Notes under the pieces: model-generated
Database searches by the model: none
Told to the model about the DNA's origin: nothing
What the model saw: the letters and a program-made list of their open reading frames with translations, nothing else
Origin: Endothia cerciana
Taxonomy: Eukaryota; Ascomycota; Sordariomycetes; Diaporthales; Cryphonectriaceae
Length of the DNA: 64,000 bases
Reading direction: 5' to 3'
Assembly (NCBI GenBank): GCA_026119935.1
Contig: JALRMH010000002.1
Span: forward strand, 1 to 64,000
Position numbers and translations under genes: made by a program
Shown: positions 10,063 to 18,895 of the stretch, piece after piece
Numbering within the stretch: position 1 is the first letter of the stretch
How the letters are laid out: each line of letters opens with the position of its first letter

Positions 10063-12917
10063 TTAAAAGACCCCAGGCTCGTGCTCCCGGGGACGGATTT
10101 CTCGTCGGGCTCTCTGCCGGCGGTTCCGGAACCAGACCTGGAGATTGCATTGCTACTTAGTACAGATAGACACGCCGGGCATAAGAGAGAGGGCCGAGGG
10201 CGGCTTACCTGGACTTGCTTGTCGTTCATCGAGACACGCTGTAGGATAGTGGACCATGCGCGTATGTCGGGCCTTGGGTTTTGTAAGTACGCAGCTTCGA
10301 GAACAGCCGTGTCCTGGGGACTGTATGCTACATCAGCACGCCTGCGATCCAGGACGGAAAAGATGCCAGACGTACCTGGTTCTCCTCCTGCGGCGGACGG
10401 GGGCCTCCTCTCGCCCATCTGGCAGGGCAAGGCCGGCCGCTCTCTCTTGTGCTGTGTGGGAGGACTCTGCGTGCTCTTCTTGGACGGCAAGGGGGTCCTC
10501 TTGGCGATAATCGTCAACAGCCGCGTAGCCGCCATCGGTGCCATCGGGGGGGTAGCCAGCAGGGCTGCCGCGGTCGTCAGGCCCGGCATCATTGGCAGAT
10601 GAGGTGGGATCGGGCTTATGCACGCGGTCCATCCCCACCAGAGCCCAAGCGCCTTGCACGGCCTCGTCGTCTCCCCAGCCTCGTCGTGTGAGGTCGCCTC
10701 CGCCCGCGGCAGGATGTCGCTTGGGGTCTGCTTCGTTCTGTGGCAAGCGGCCTCCCGCTGGCTCTGTCGGGCCCCAGGGCTCCGGCTCCTCACTGTCTTG
10801 ACCATTTCCTGGCTCGGGCGGCTCGCACGTGGTGGGTATTTCTTCTGACGGTTGTGTCTGCCCCCTCGGGTCGTTGCTTGGTCGCCACACCATTGCCAGG
10901 GAAGACCCGCCACCGAGCGGGTGGAGCGGATCCATCCAGCAGTCCTGATACAGCTCCATCTCGGATCCGGACTCCGGATATCTGCTGGTCGGTTGGCTCT
11001 GCTCAGTATATCCAGTGCGGCGGGATCTCGAGGGTGTCTTTCGGGTGTTGGCGGGTGACAGTCTCGCTGAAGCTGGGGGTGGGCCGTCGGGCCTGATGTA
11101 TGACTGGCTCCCGGGAAACATGTCGACATCATCGTCCAGGTCATCGTCGAGAGAAGGGCTGGGCCAATGGAGGCCAACCTGCAAAGGGCATTGCTGGGCC
11201 ACCGGTCAGTTTAGCAGCCGTCTCGCCCAACGGACTGGATGGCCCAATAACATACCTCATATGGCAGGATGCGCATGGTTTCCTGCTCTTGCCCTCCCTG
11301 CCCTGCGGGGGCCGGATGGGCTATTGTCGCCCCGTATCCTGCGGCGTAGAGAGCCGGCGTCGGGGTTGCAGCAGCACGACTGTGAGACGACGTGAGGAGC
11401 CGCGAGGCTTCACGCCAACACGTCGCGGCCGGATACCGTGCCTCTGCGTCGATGACCAACATGCACTGCACGATGTCGACCAGGCCCTCCGGCGCCCAGC
11501 TATTTGCTCCCTCGACAATCTTTTCACACCACCTCATTCCTATCCCGTAACCAGGAGATGGAAGACCGTACGCGAACCGCAGGATGACGACGCCAAGTGA
11601 CCAGATGTCCACGGCCTTCGTATATCTCTGCCCTATGCTGTCGTCCAGCACCTCAGGGGGGCAGTAAGTCTCCGAGTGGCAGCCTGTCTTTAGGCTGCCG
11701 CCGACCTTCGCGAGGCCAAAGTCGGACAGCTTGATGTGGAGGGCGTTTGGATCGCGGTCCCGACCGCGATGCTGGACAAGGATATTTGCCGGCTTGATAT
11801 CTCGATGTGCAACCGGCTCGGCTTGTCCATGGAGGTACTCCAGAGCCGAGGCGCACTGCTGGAGGATCGCCACGCACTCCTCGTACGAGAAGAGGACACG
11901 TTCATGCTGATCCTCCAGGTTGCCGAACGGCATGTATTCCAGATATAAGACGGGCACCGGCGTTGTCGTGGAGAAGCAAAGCCGAAGGATGTTGTCCTGG
12001 TGAGAGATAAGTAGTCTGCCTTGTCTTCATCTTCTTCTTCTTCTTCTTCTTCTGGGGGTGCTTACGTGCGAGATCTTTTTCATGATATCAATCTCCTTCT
12101 CCCATTCTTTCCTATCATACCTTTCCACCGCAGGCCGCTTGCGGGCGTACTCCTCTCCAGTGCTCACATCCCAGTGTCGACTTACAACCCCGAATCCGCC
12201 CCTCGCGACCCGCCCTAGTGGGAGGAGGATGGGATATCTGACTGGTGTCGGTGCTACCGTATGGTGCTTTGTGGCGATACCGCTCCGGAGGCCGAGCCCA
12301 CTGAGAAGGTGTTCGGTATCCACCGCTCCCTGCCAGAACCGCCCGACATTGTCGGCGTATGCAGGTGACGCGATATCATGGTGAACGACCACAATGCGGA
12401 ACTTGAGGTATCTATTCAGCTGCACAACGAGGCATTCGATTTGGTTAGTGGCTTGGAAGCCGTCAAGGATCCAGTCGAACTTGCTACGCAGTTCGACTCC
12501 TTTACCGTCATATATGACTACGGTCCCATACGTAGAGTCCAGGTCTCGCACGATGAGGTGGTAGTACCCGTCAACAAACGTCCTCTTGTAGGTTAATGCG
12601 AAGTGCCGCCCGCTGATGCCGCTTATCTGGGGTAGGACGACATCGCACGCGGGATCGGTCCCAAACACCAGTCCTGAGGAAGTCCGTGGGGCGTAGCTGA
12701 ACCGCAGCTCAAGGTAGGGCAGCTGGTCCAGATCATCATGGTCATCTGGGGGTTGTGTTGATTCTCGGTCGTCGCCACTCTGTGCGTGCTGTTGCGACTG
12801 TTGTTCAGGGGGCCTTGGGGGCATGTATCGTGAACTGGCCTCAATCGCATCCGTCGCATAATTAAGTGAGCTGTCCTTGTGAGGATACACCCGGGCAATC
12901 AGATCCGTATCCGCCAT
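10063..12917 (-). CDS. FHA domain-protein kinase-homeodomain fusion protein
   Basis: Five exons on the minus strand: 12917-12066, 11996-11256, 11178-10376, 10320-10209 and 10137-10063, giving 860 aa in frame. The introns are 69, 77, 55 and 71 nt with GTAAGC, GTATGT, GTACGT and GTAAGC donors. An FHA domain spans about 68-180 (CDVVLP, SGRHFAL, LIVRDLDSTYGT, where Tyr replaces the usual Asn of NGT). The Ser/Thr kinase spans about 230-475: Gly loop GRVARGGFG, YARKR lysine, HRDIKPAN (348-355), DFG (376-378), CPPE and DIWSLG. All catalytic residues are present. A Pro/Glu-rich linker of about 300 residues precedes a C-terminal homeodomain (about 791-850) starting at RRRRTSPQDTAVLEAAY and ending in helix 3 VWFRNRRQRARR with W48, F49, N51 and R53. 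The kinase half resembles Rad53/Cds1-like FHA kinases. Two adjacent genes remain possible, but no promoter-sized gap separates them. Confidence 0.75.
12029..12056. repeat. (TTC)n tract inside the kinase-gene intron
   Basis: A TTC/CTT trinucleotide tract fills much of the 69-nt first intron of the FHA-kinase gene. Read through, it would give a poly-Arg stretch, which argues for splicing. Confidence 0.85.
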
Positions 12918-13118
12918 GGTTCCAAGGCCTTCTTTCTGTTGCAGATAGGGAAGGTAATCAGAGGTCGTTATTAGTTATACCACGGGCCATCGCCAGCATT
13001 TATATGTTGGGAAAAGGCATGGCCACGAGCGATCGCCTTCTGCTTCACAGGGTGGATGACCAACTGCACACATCTCTGATTAGTATACCTTTAGACAGCG
13101 TGGTTGTTCTCAGCGAGC

Positions 13119-13218
13119 ATTCACGGCTGGTCCTTGATTCACGGCTGGTCCCTTGATTCACGGCTGGCCCCTTGATTCACGGCTGGTCCCTTGATTCATG
13201 GCTGGTACTTGATTCACG
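13119..13218. repeat. 19-20-nt tandem repeat
   Basis: Five to six copies of a unit like attcacggctggtcccttg, differing by one or two bases, lie between two divergent promoters. Confidence 0.9.
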
Positions 13219-13237
13219 TCTGCGCTTAGGGAGTAGG

Positions 13238-13261
13238 TATATATATATATATATATATATA
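13238..13261. repeat. (TA)n microsatellite
   Basis: About 12 TA repeats lie roughly 200 bp upstream of the gene that starts at 13458. Confidence 0.9.
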
Positions 13262-13457
13262 CTCCTGTTAATCTTGCGTGGCCTGTCCCACCGTTACGCT
13301 CCCCCCGAGATTGTCAACTGCCGAGTACACACACACACCGCTGCCTGAGGTCAAACAAGTCTGGCTAGTCTGTGTGCAACGCCATCAACGGCATAAAATC
13401 ATCCTGCGGCCCCCGGGGTTTGTACCTTTCTCTTCCGCTCCTCCACGCAACGACAGC

Positions 13458-15148
13458 ATGGCCTCCTCTAGATTCAGACCTCGCATTTATCTCGCTCGCG
13501 ACCTCGTTGCACATAGCGATGCCGAGCTTGACCGGTACTTGGAAGGACACCGTCTTGATGGCGGGGCAACGGCCATCGATGTCGAGGACCCAGAGAACCT
13601 GCCGCAGGGTTTCACTCAGCGACTGAGGTAATAACCTTCCCATCTGCCAGCACTCGCCAGCTTCTATCTATCCACTGATGAACGAACAGACATCGGGTGC
13701 AGCGCGTGAGCGACACAGACCAGTCCGTCCCAGTCGACCCCGACCAGCTCACCTCGCGGCTGCTCGACATCTCCTCCGGCAGGAATACCTCGCCGCGACC
13801 TCCGCCCTCACGGTCTGACCGCGAGGGCTCTGTCCAGACCCTACCACCCAGCCCCCTAGAATCGGGAGAGAAAGAGCGTTACGATAGCCTTGTCGAGGAG
13901 GGCGGCCGGCCTCTATTTCCTATTGACCTGCTCGATGAGGTTGCCAAAGATCCCTTCTCGCACTGGGATATGTTGCGGCCTTGGACGGGTTATCTTCCTG
14001 ATTTCAACCCCGATCCCGAAACCGAACCCGATATTGACTGGAGGGTTTTTGGGGAGCAGCTGTGGAGTTGGCGAGTATTCCGCTGCTGGCAGAAGCTGCA
14101 CAGAGGAGAGCATGCTGGTGAGGGCAACGCCTGGGACGAGGCGTACAAAGCGTATTACCGCTTCGGCTTCGCATTCCTACGCGAGTCTCCCGACTATACA
14201 GAGGCGGTGAAGAACCTCCTGGCGCAGCACGGCCTCACCCGGCCGTTTCATCTTCACGATGATCTGACACGGCAAGACAAGCTGACAACCTGGATCGAGT
14301 ATCTTGGCTTTGAGTGCTGGCGGTATGAGCGGTATCTCAGGGCTGCCAAGAACATGCAGCCAGGATATGACGCAGCCTGGAAGACGCTCGTGGACACGAA
14401 CGTGCTGAAGCCGTCCGAGACCCAGGAGCATATCTATGACATCGAGTGTGCGTTACAGCACCGGAACGAAGAAAACCAGGCTATTAGGGCCGTCACATCG
14501 GCCAAGTCAGCTGCGGGAACGGTCCTGCAATCGATATACGACGACATCAACAACCCGCGGGGCTCTGGCCTTACCGCAGCAGCGTGTGTGCAGATGATAG
14601 AGGCGGCCAAGTCGAGGATCGAAACAGCAGAAGCCGCGCTGGAGCCGATCAAGAGGCGCAATAAGCTCGTCGTTGAGTTCAAATCAGCCGCACGGGGTTG
14701 CCTGATTGCTAAGAGGGAGGCAAAATGCCGTAGCATTCAAGTGCAGTGGATCCTGGAACAGGTCCCGCTGGTCGAGGCCGAGTTGGACGGGTCCGGCCTG
14801 GCCGAGACCGTCCCGGAGGCGACACATGGCACGAAGCGGCGACGGCGCGACGAGGACGATGAGCCCACGCACGGCCGAATGATCAAGAAGAAGCAGAGGC
14901 GTGATGCTAGTGAGCCTAGCCCGCCGCCAGGCCGCCAGGGTAGTCACGATCACCAAGGAGCAACACTAAAGCGCAGCCACGACGACGCTGCCGACGACGC
15001 TGCCGACGACGCTGCCGACGACGCTGCCGACGATGCTGCCGACGTTACACCGCCCTCCAAGCGTTTCAAACGCGGTGGCGACGACCTGGGCTCTCACGAT
15101 GAGACATCCGCCGGTGCTGATGCAGGGTCGGCTGGGGGTTTACAGTAG
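13458..15148 (+). CDS. lineage-expanded fungal protein of unknown function, 542 aa
   Basis: Two exons, 13458-13627 and 13690-15148. The 62-nt intron has donor GTAATA, branch-like CTGAT and acceptor ACAG; the join gives LRHRVQRV. The N-terminus (YLARDLVAHSDAELDRYLE) leads into a large helical region with DWRVFGEQLWSWRVFRCWQ, DKLTTWIEYLGFECWRYERY and a second helical block ending WILEQVPLVEAELD. The C-terminal 100 residues are charged, with basic NLS-like patches (KRRRRDED, IKKKQRRD) and five DDAA repeats. I recall many ascomycete proteins with this WIEYL/WILEQVPLVE pattern, often in many copies per genome, but know of no tested function. Nuclear location is inferred from the basic patches. Confidence 0.8.
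14980..15045 (+). repeat. 12-nt tandem repeat coding DDAA
   Basis: Five copies of gacgacgctgcc with near-perfect identity encode DDAADDAA... in the tail of the 542-aa protein. Confidence 0.9.
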
Positions 15149-16320
15149 GCTGGAACCCCTGAGATTGGAAGACCAGATGGCGATGAACCGGTATTAAGTA
15201 ATTAGTAAGGACTACAAAAAGGCCAAAGCTGAGAGGGAGCAGGTCGTTTAATGATCATTTGCAACGGAAGAGGAGCACAAGAGATGCACCCCAGCCTTCG
15301 ACAACCTCCCAAAAGGCGACGCAGGCCGTTGTGACCCGACCCGGCGCCGCCCAAGGCCCACGCCGAAGCTCGCGCCGAGAGATGGCACAGGCACCAGGTC
15401 CTCCATCACCCCCCGGGAAGAGAAGGGAAGAAGATGCGAGAGGAGGTAGTCGGCATGACGTGTCAAAGGTCAAGAGATTCGGAAAGACGTTGATGTGGCT
15501 GACAGTCGAGTGGCTTAACCTAGGATATCAAACTGGGGCACGACCGCCAAGCAAGAGGGCCTTGCCGATGATCTCGCCAACTCCTCACCTGATCATGGAT
15601 CTGATCCGAGCTTGAAGTCCTGTATAATTAGTTGTCAATGATCTTTTTGAGCTTTGGGTCTCTAACCCGCGCGCGGGCCTTTGCCCGAACCCGTTCTGTC
15701 TCGAGATAGTTGTCGGTTCAGCTTCATATCCGTCCGAGACAGCTATTAAGGCCCCCCGTGGCCTCTCACCTAATTATCAGCGGACGTGTCCAAGATGAGT
15801 TCAGTAGAAACGACACGGCGGTTGCTAGACCCCCTCTGCCCCGAGCCGCAGCCATCTCTGTTTGCACCCAGTCAAGCGCGCGAGGATTGCTACGCGAGGC
15901 GGCGAGCCGAGGCCTTGGACGGCGGCGGCGGCAGGACCATCTGCTGACGTGCCTCACGTGCTCTGAGGGCGCATATACCATCGACGCGATCCATATACTC
16001 CACGCGTTCCATGTAGATCACTCTGCGCATCCGTACAGTTGGATGCACAAGCAGGCTCCAGCAGGCTCCAGCAGCCGCACCTAGGACGGACGCCTCGCCG
16101 CAGGTAACCGCCGACGGGGGGGGTTAACTAATTCCATCACTTCACTTGAGGGCAGGGGTTTGACCACATCGGCAAGAAAGCGCCGGGAGACACGATGCAA
16201 GGGATTGATTAAAGGCGCTGGCGACGCCTTCGAGACTCTAGATCTGTGATCAATCACGCATGTGTGTTCGCCGGCTACTCTGCTTCGGGCTTGCTTATAC
16301 GAGAGGCTTGGGCCCCGGTG
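15149..16320. other. intergenic, no gene recognised
   Basis: Short open frames exist on both strands, for example a 42-codon frame starting at the ATG at 15795. None shows a domain or a convincing splice continuation. Parts may be decayed coding DNA, given the gene relics that follow. Confidence 0.5.
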
Positions 16321-16323
16321 GAA

Positions 16324-16447
16324 GGTCTTCCGGCTCAGATGACGTCCCAGTGATGATTATGATGCGGCCGCCATCAGGGATATCTTGAGCAGCGCTCTTG
16401 GTGACCTCTCCGCGAGTGATGCAGCCGGGTAGGGTATGGACCTGACA
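16324..16447 (-). pseudogene. possible short-chain dehydrogenase fragment
   Basis: On the minus strand one frame reads TRGEVTKSAAQDIPDGG followed by RIIIITGTSSEPED (about 16412-16324). This resembles the SDR segment in which a helix precedes the GGRI(I/V)xxxS/T strand that leads to the catalytic serine. Upstream in a second frame, LDINVAVLLVRS resembles the NxxG/V strand of the same fold, so a frameshift is implied. No start, full Rossmann motif or YxxxK is visible. The call is weak. Confidence 0.35.
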
Positions 16448-16689
16448 AGCAAGACGGCTACGTTGATGTCTAGCAAGTCACCGGCGCTGCTTGGTACCCA
16501 GCCAGACAAGATGAAGTGGAGGATACCCTCACAGGCAATCGGCACAACCGGTGACAAGCAGCTATCAAATGACGCTCTCATCTCGGACACCCGCTTTGAA
16601 GGGTTTACCCAATTGGATGATGTTTAGGATGGGGCAGCGTCGATACGCAATTACACGAAGCACCATGGATCCTTTGGATCACACCCTTG

Positions 16690-17170
16690 GTCAGCAGCCT
16701 GGAGCTCTTGAATAATCACGCTTTCGACATCTTGCAGATGCGAAACAGCACCTTTTCTTTTTCAATCTTGACTTGTCGTCCCGAGGCTGTGCAAGTCGCG
16801 GACCACCTGGTCCGAGGCTCCGAGCGCTCGTCGTCAGTGCCACTTCTCAACATAATAATCAGAGTCTTTGCGCCATATCGTACCATATATATGGCAAGGC
16901 TTCCACAAAGGCCCTTCAATCCTCCAACGATGGGGCAGGCGTGTTAGGGGCTGAAGGCGATTTTGGGGGGGGGGGGGCAGCTCGACGGATCAGCAGCTTG
17001 AGGTCGTCGGCGCCTCTAGCCGAGATAACAATCTTCCTCATATATTCTCCTGATTTCATATGGGGGATACCAGGAACAACGGGAGGATAGAGGCAGGCCC
17101 ACCCTCGGGCATCGAATGCCGTTGACTGTACAAGTGACTGAGGATCCGTAGAGCTCCAGGGCATTTTTCA
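16690..17170 (-). pseudogene. polyketide synthase relic (ER-KR linker and KR Rossmann core)
   Basis: Minus-strand frames give HMKSGEYMRKIVISARG and DDLKLLIR (about 17060-16985), a stretch typical of the enoylreductase C-terminus and linker of fungal highly reducing PKSs. After a C run and an in-frame stop, VGGLKGLCGSLAIYMVRYGA then KTLIIMLRSGTDDERS follows (about 16930-16820). That is the NADPH-binding start of the ketoreductase domain, with the GGLxGLCGSLA signature. The pieces lie in different frames, stops interrupt them, and similarity fades after 16780. No KS, AT or ACP sequence is seen nearby. A decayed fragment of a much larger gene is the best reading. Confidence 0.65.
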
Positions 17171-17650
17171 CGCCCGCTTCGTGCGCAGAGGGCTTTTTTT
17201 TTTTTTTTGAACCTGGTTCCGTATCATCCAATGAAGCCCTGTGCCGTAGAAGCACCTCGAAACCAGCACGGGAGCACAGTCTCTGCGCAAGGGTCTGTCT
17301 GGTATTTCCATCTACCCACTCCAGCTAGCTAGCTCGTACCCGACCAGAACTCCGCCTGCGCTATGTATACGCAGCCTTCACGCGTATCTATCCCTGGACC
17401 CCTTTGTAGTGGTAATGCAATGTGGTATACAATCGACTCCCCGAACTCCTGTCCTGCAGACCGCCTCGTTGAGAATCCCGTATTGAACGCTTGAATGAAC
17501 GGATGAATGCTTTCGACGCCGGACATGCTCGGTTGAGCTGATAATCTCCACCACGCCGGCCTTCCTAGTACTGCGGAAGCGTCGTACTGTACTCTAGTGC
17601 CCGCGCCTCGTTGGAGATCCACGCCGGGCCGTGGCCCACTCCAGCGCTCC

Positions 17651-18895
17651 TTAGGCCGCGGGATTGTCGACCTCGGATGCCAGCGCCAGGTGGAAGGTCT
17701 GCACTAGGCCGCTGAAGGGGATGACGAGCATAGGGCGTCTGGCACTGTTTGGTTAGCATCGCGGCAGAACAAGGAGCCAGTGGCTGGCAAAGCTTACCGG
17801 TTGCGATGCTCTGGCAGATGTGGCCGTACATAGGCAGACGGCAGCGGTAGTGTCTCTCCGTCGACGATGAAGTCCGAGAAGTAGATGGGGAGCTCTCCGT
17901 CGACAGCGCCGGGTCCGAAGAAACGCGTCCATGGCATCAGGTCGACAACAGCAGCCCTGGCAGGGTCGTTCATGTCCCTGCCCATCATTTTAATCTCGCT
18001 CCACTTCACCTTTCGGTTTGGTGTGTTGATTAGGATGATGGTTTGAATACGGCGATGGTGATGGAAATAGTCCTGAGCTTTTTCTTCGAGATGATTCCGC
18101 GATTCCGAAACAGCAATCTCCACAATCAAGGTTTGTGGGAGTTTCTTGTTGTAAGAGTAGCTGCAGTCAGGTTGCTTCAGCCAGCCGACAGAGACAGTCT
18201 CGACATCTATACTTTGAGATGTGGTGATACGATCAAGAATCCAAGCTAGCTGCTCGCCATGTTCTGGGTCTTCGGCTAGTACACGGCCTCGTGCTAGATA
18301 CCGGCCAATAGCGATCTGGTCGCTGATATGGCTGCAAATGAACTCGTGCTCTCGCTGCGGCGTTGTGAGGTGTAAATAGAGGAGCCCTTTGGACCACTCA
18401 TACTCGTATTCGATTTTTTTGAGAACCAAATCTTTGTATGGGTTGCTGATCTTGGTGTTCAGCTCTCGAAGTTGGTCGGCAGGGAACTCGAAGTCGAGGT
18501 TGAGCGACAGGTTGGAATTTTCGCAGTGGTTTTTGTCGTTGCTGAGGTGGGAAGACAGCTCCTTGCCACATGCCAGAGTATTGAGCACCAGCTGCACAGG
18601 GGCGCCGGCACTGTGAATTTCATGTGCGTGCTGACCACTTGCATCGGTCCTCTCCTCGTCCTCATCCTCGGTCTCAGCCTCAGCAGTAGGGCAGATAGGG
18701 CCTTGCACAACGCCAGCTCCTTTGCCTTCAACCTCATCCTGACGACCCGTACTGGTCTTGGCCTCAGCCTCTGCAGCAGGGCAGACAGGGTCCTACTCGA
18801 CCTCGTCGATCAGCATCTGCTCACTCTTATAACAGGCTTCTGGGCATACTGGGGAGACACACTCTCTTCCTGCTTACCGAAGATTCTGGTCCCAT
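17651..18895 (-). CDS. PD-(D/E)XK nuclease-like protein, 368 aa
   Basis: Three exons on the minus strand: 18895-18878, 18792-17798 and 17744-17651. The introns are 85 nt (GTAAGC...GAGTAG, branch CTGAT) and 53 nt (GTAAGC...AAACAG, branch GCTAAC). The frame closes exactly with the C-terminus MLVIPFSGLVQTFHLALA...NPAA. The first exon is only six codons and is the least certain part. The N-terminus has two imperfect acidic repeats (CPAAEAEAK, CPTAEAETEDEDEE). The core reads ERE...GRYLARG, then PDCSYSYNKKLPQTLIVEIA and VSES. This is the spacing of motif II Asp and the ExA/ExK motif III of PD-(D/E)XK/Uma2-like folds, followed by a Q-T-I-I-L-I strand. The Lys of motif III is replaced by Ala, so catalysis is not assured. 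I do not recognise a characterised orthologue. Confidence 0.6.

Larger units (their letters stand above)
12918..13457. promoter_or_regulatory. divergent intergenic region with tandem repeats
   Basis: This 540-bp gap lies between the divergently transcribed FHA-kinase gene (-) and the gene starting at 13458 (+), so it must hold both promoters. It contains a 19-20-nt tandem repeat and an AT dinucleotide tract. I see no other gene. Confidence 0.6.
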
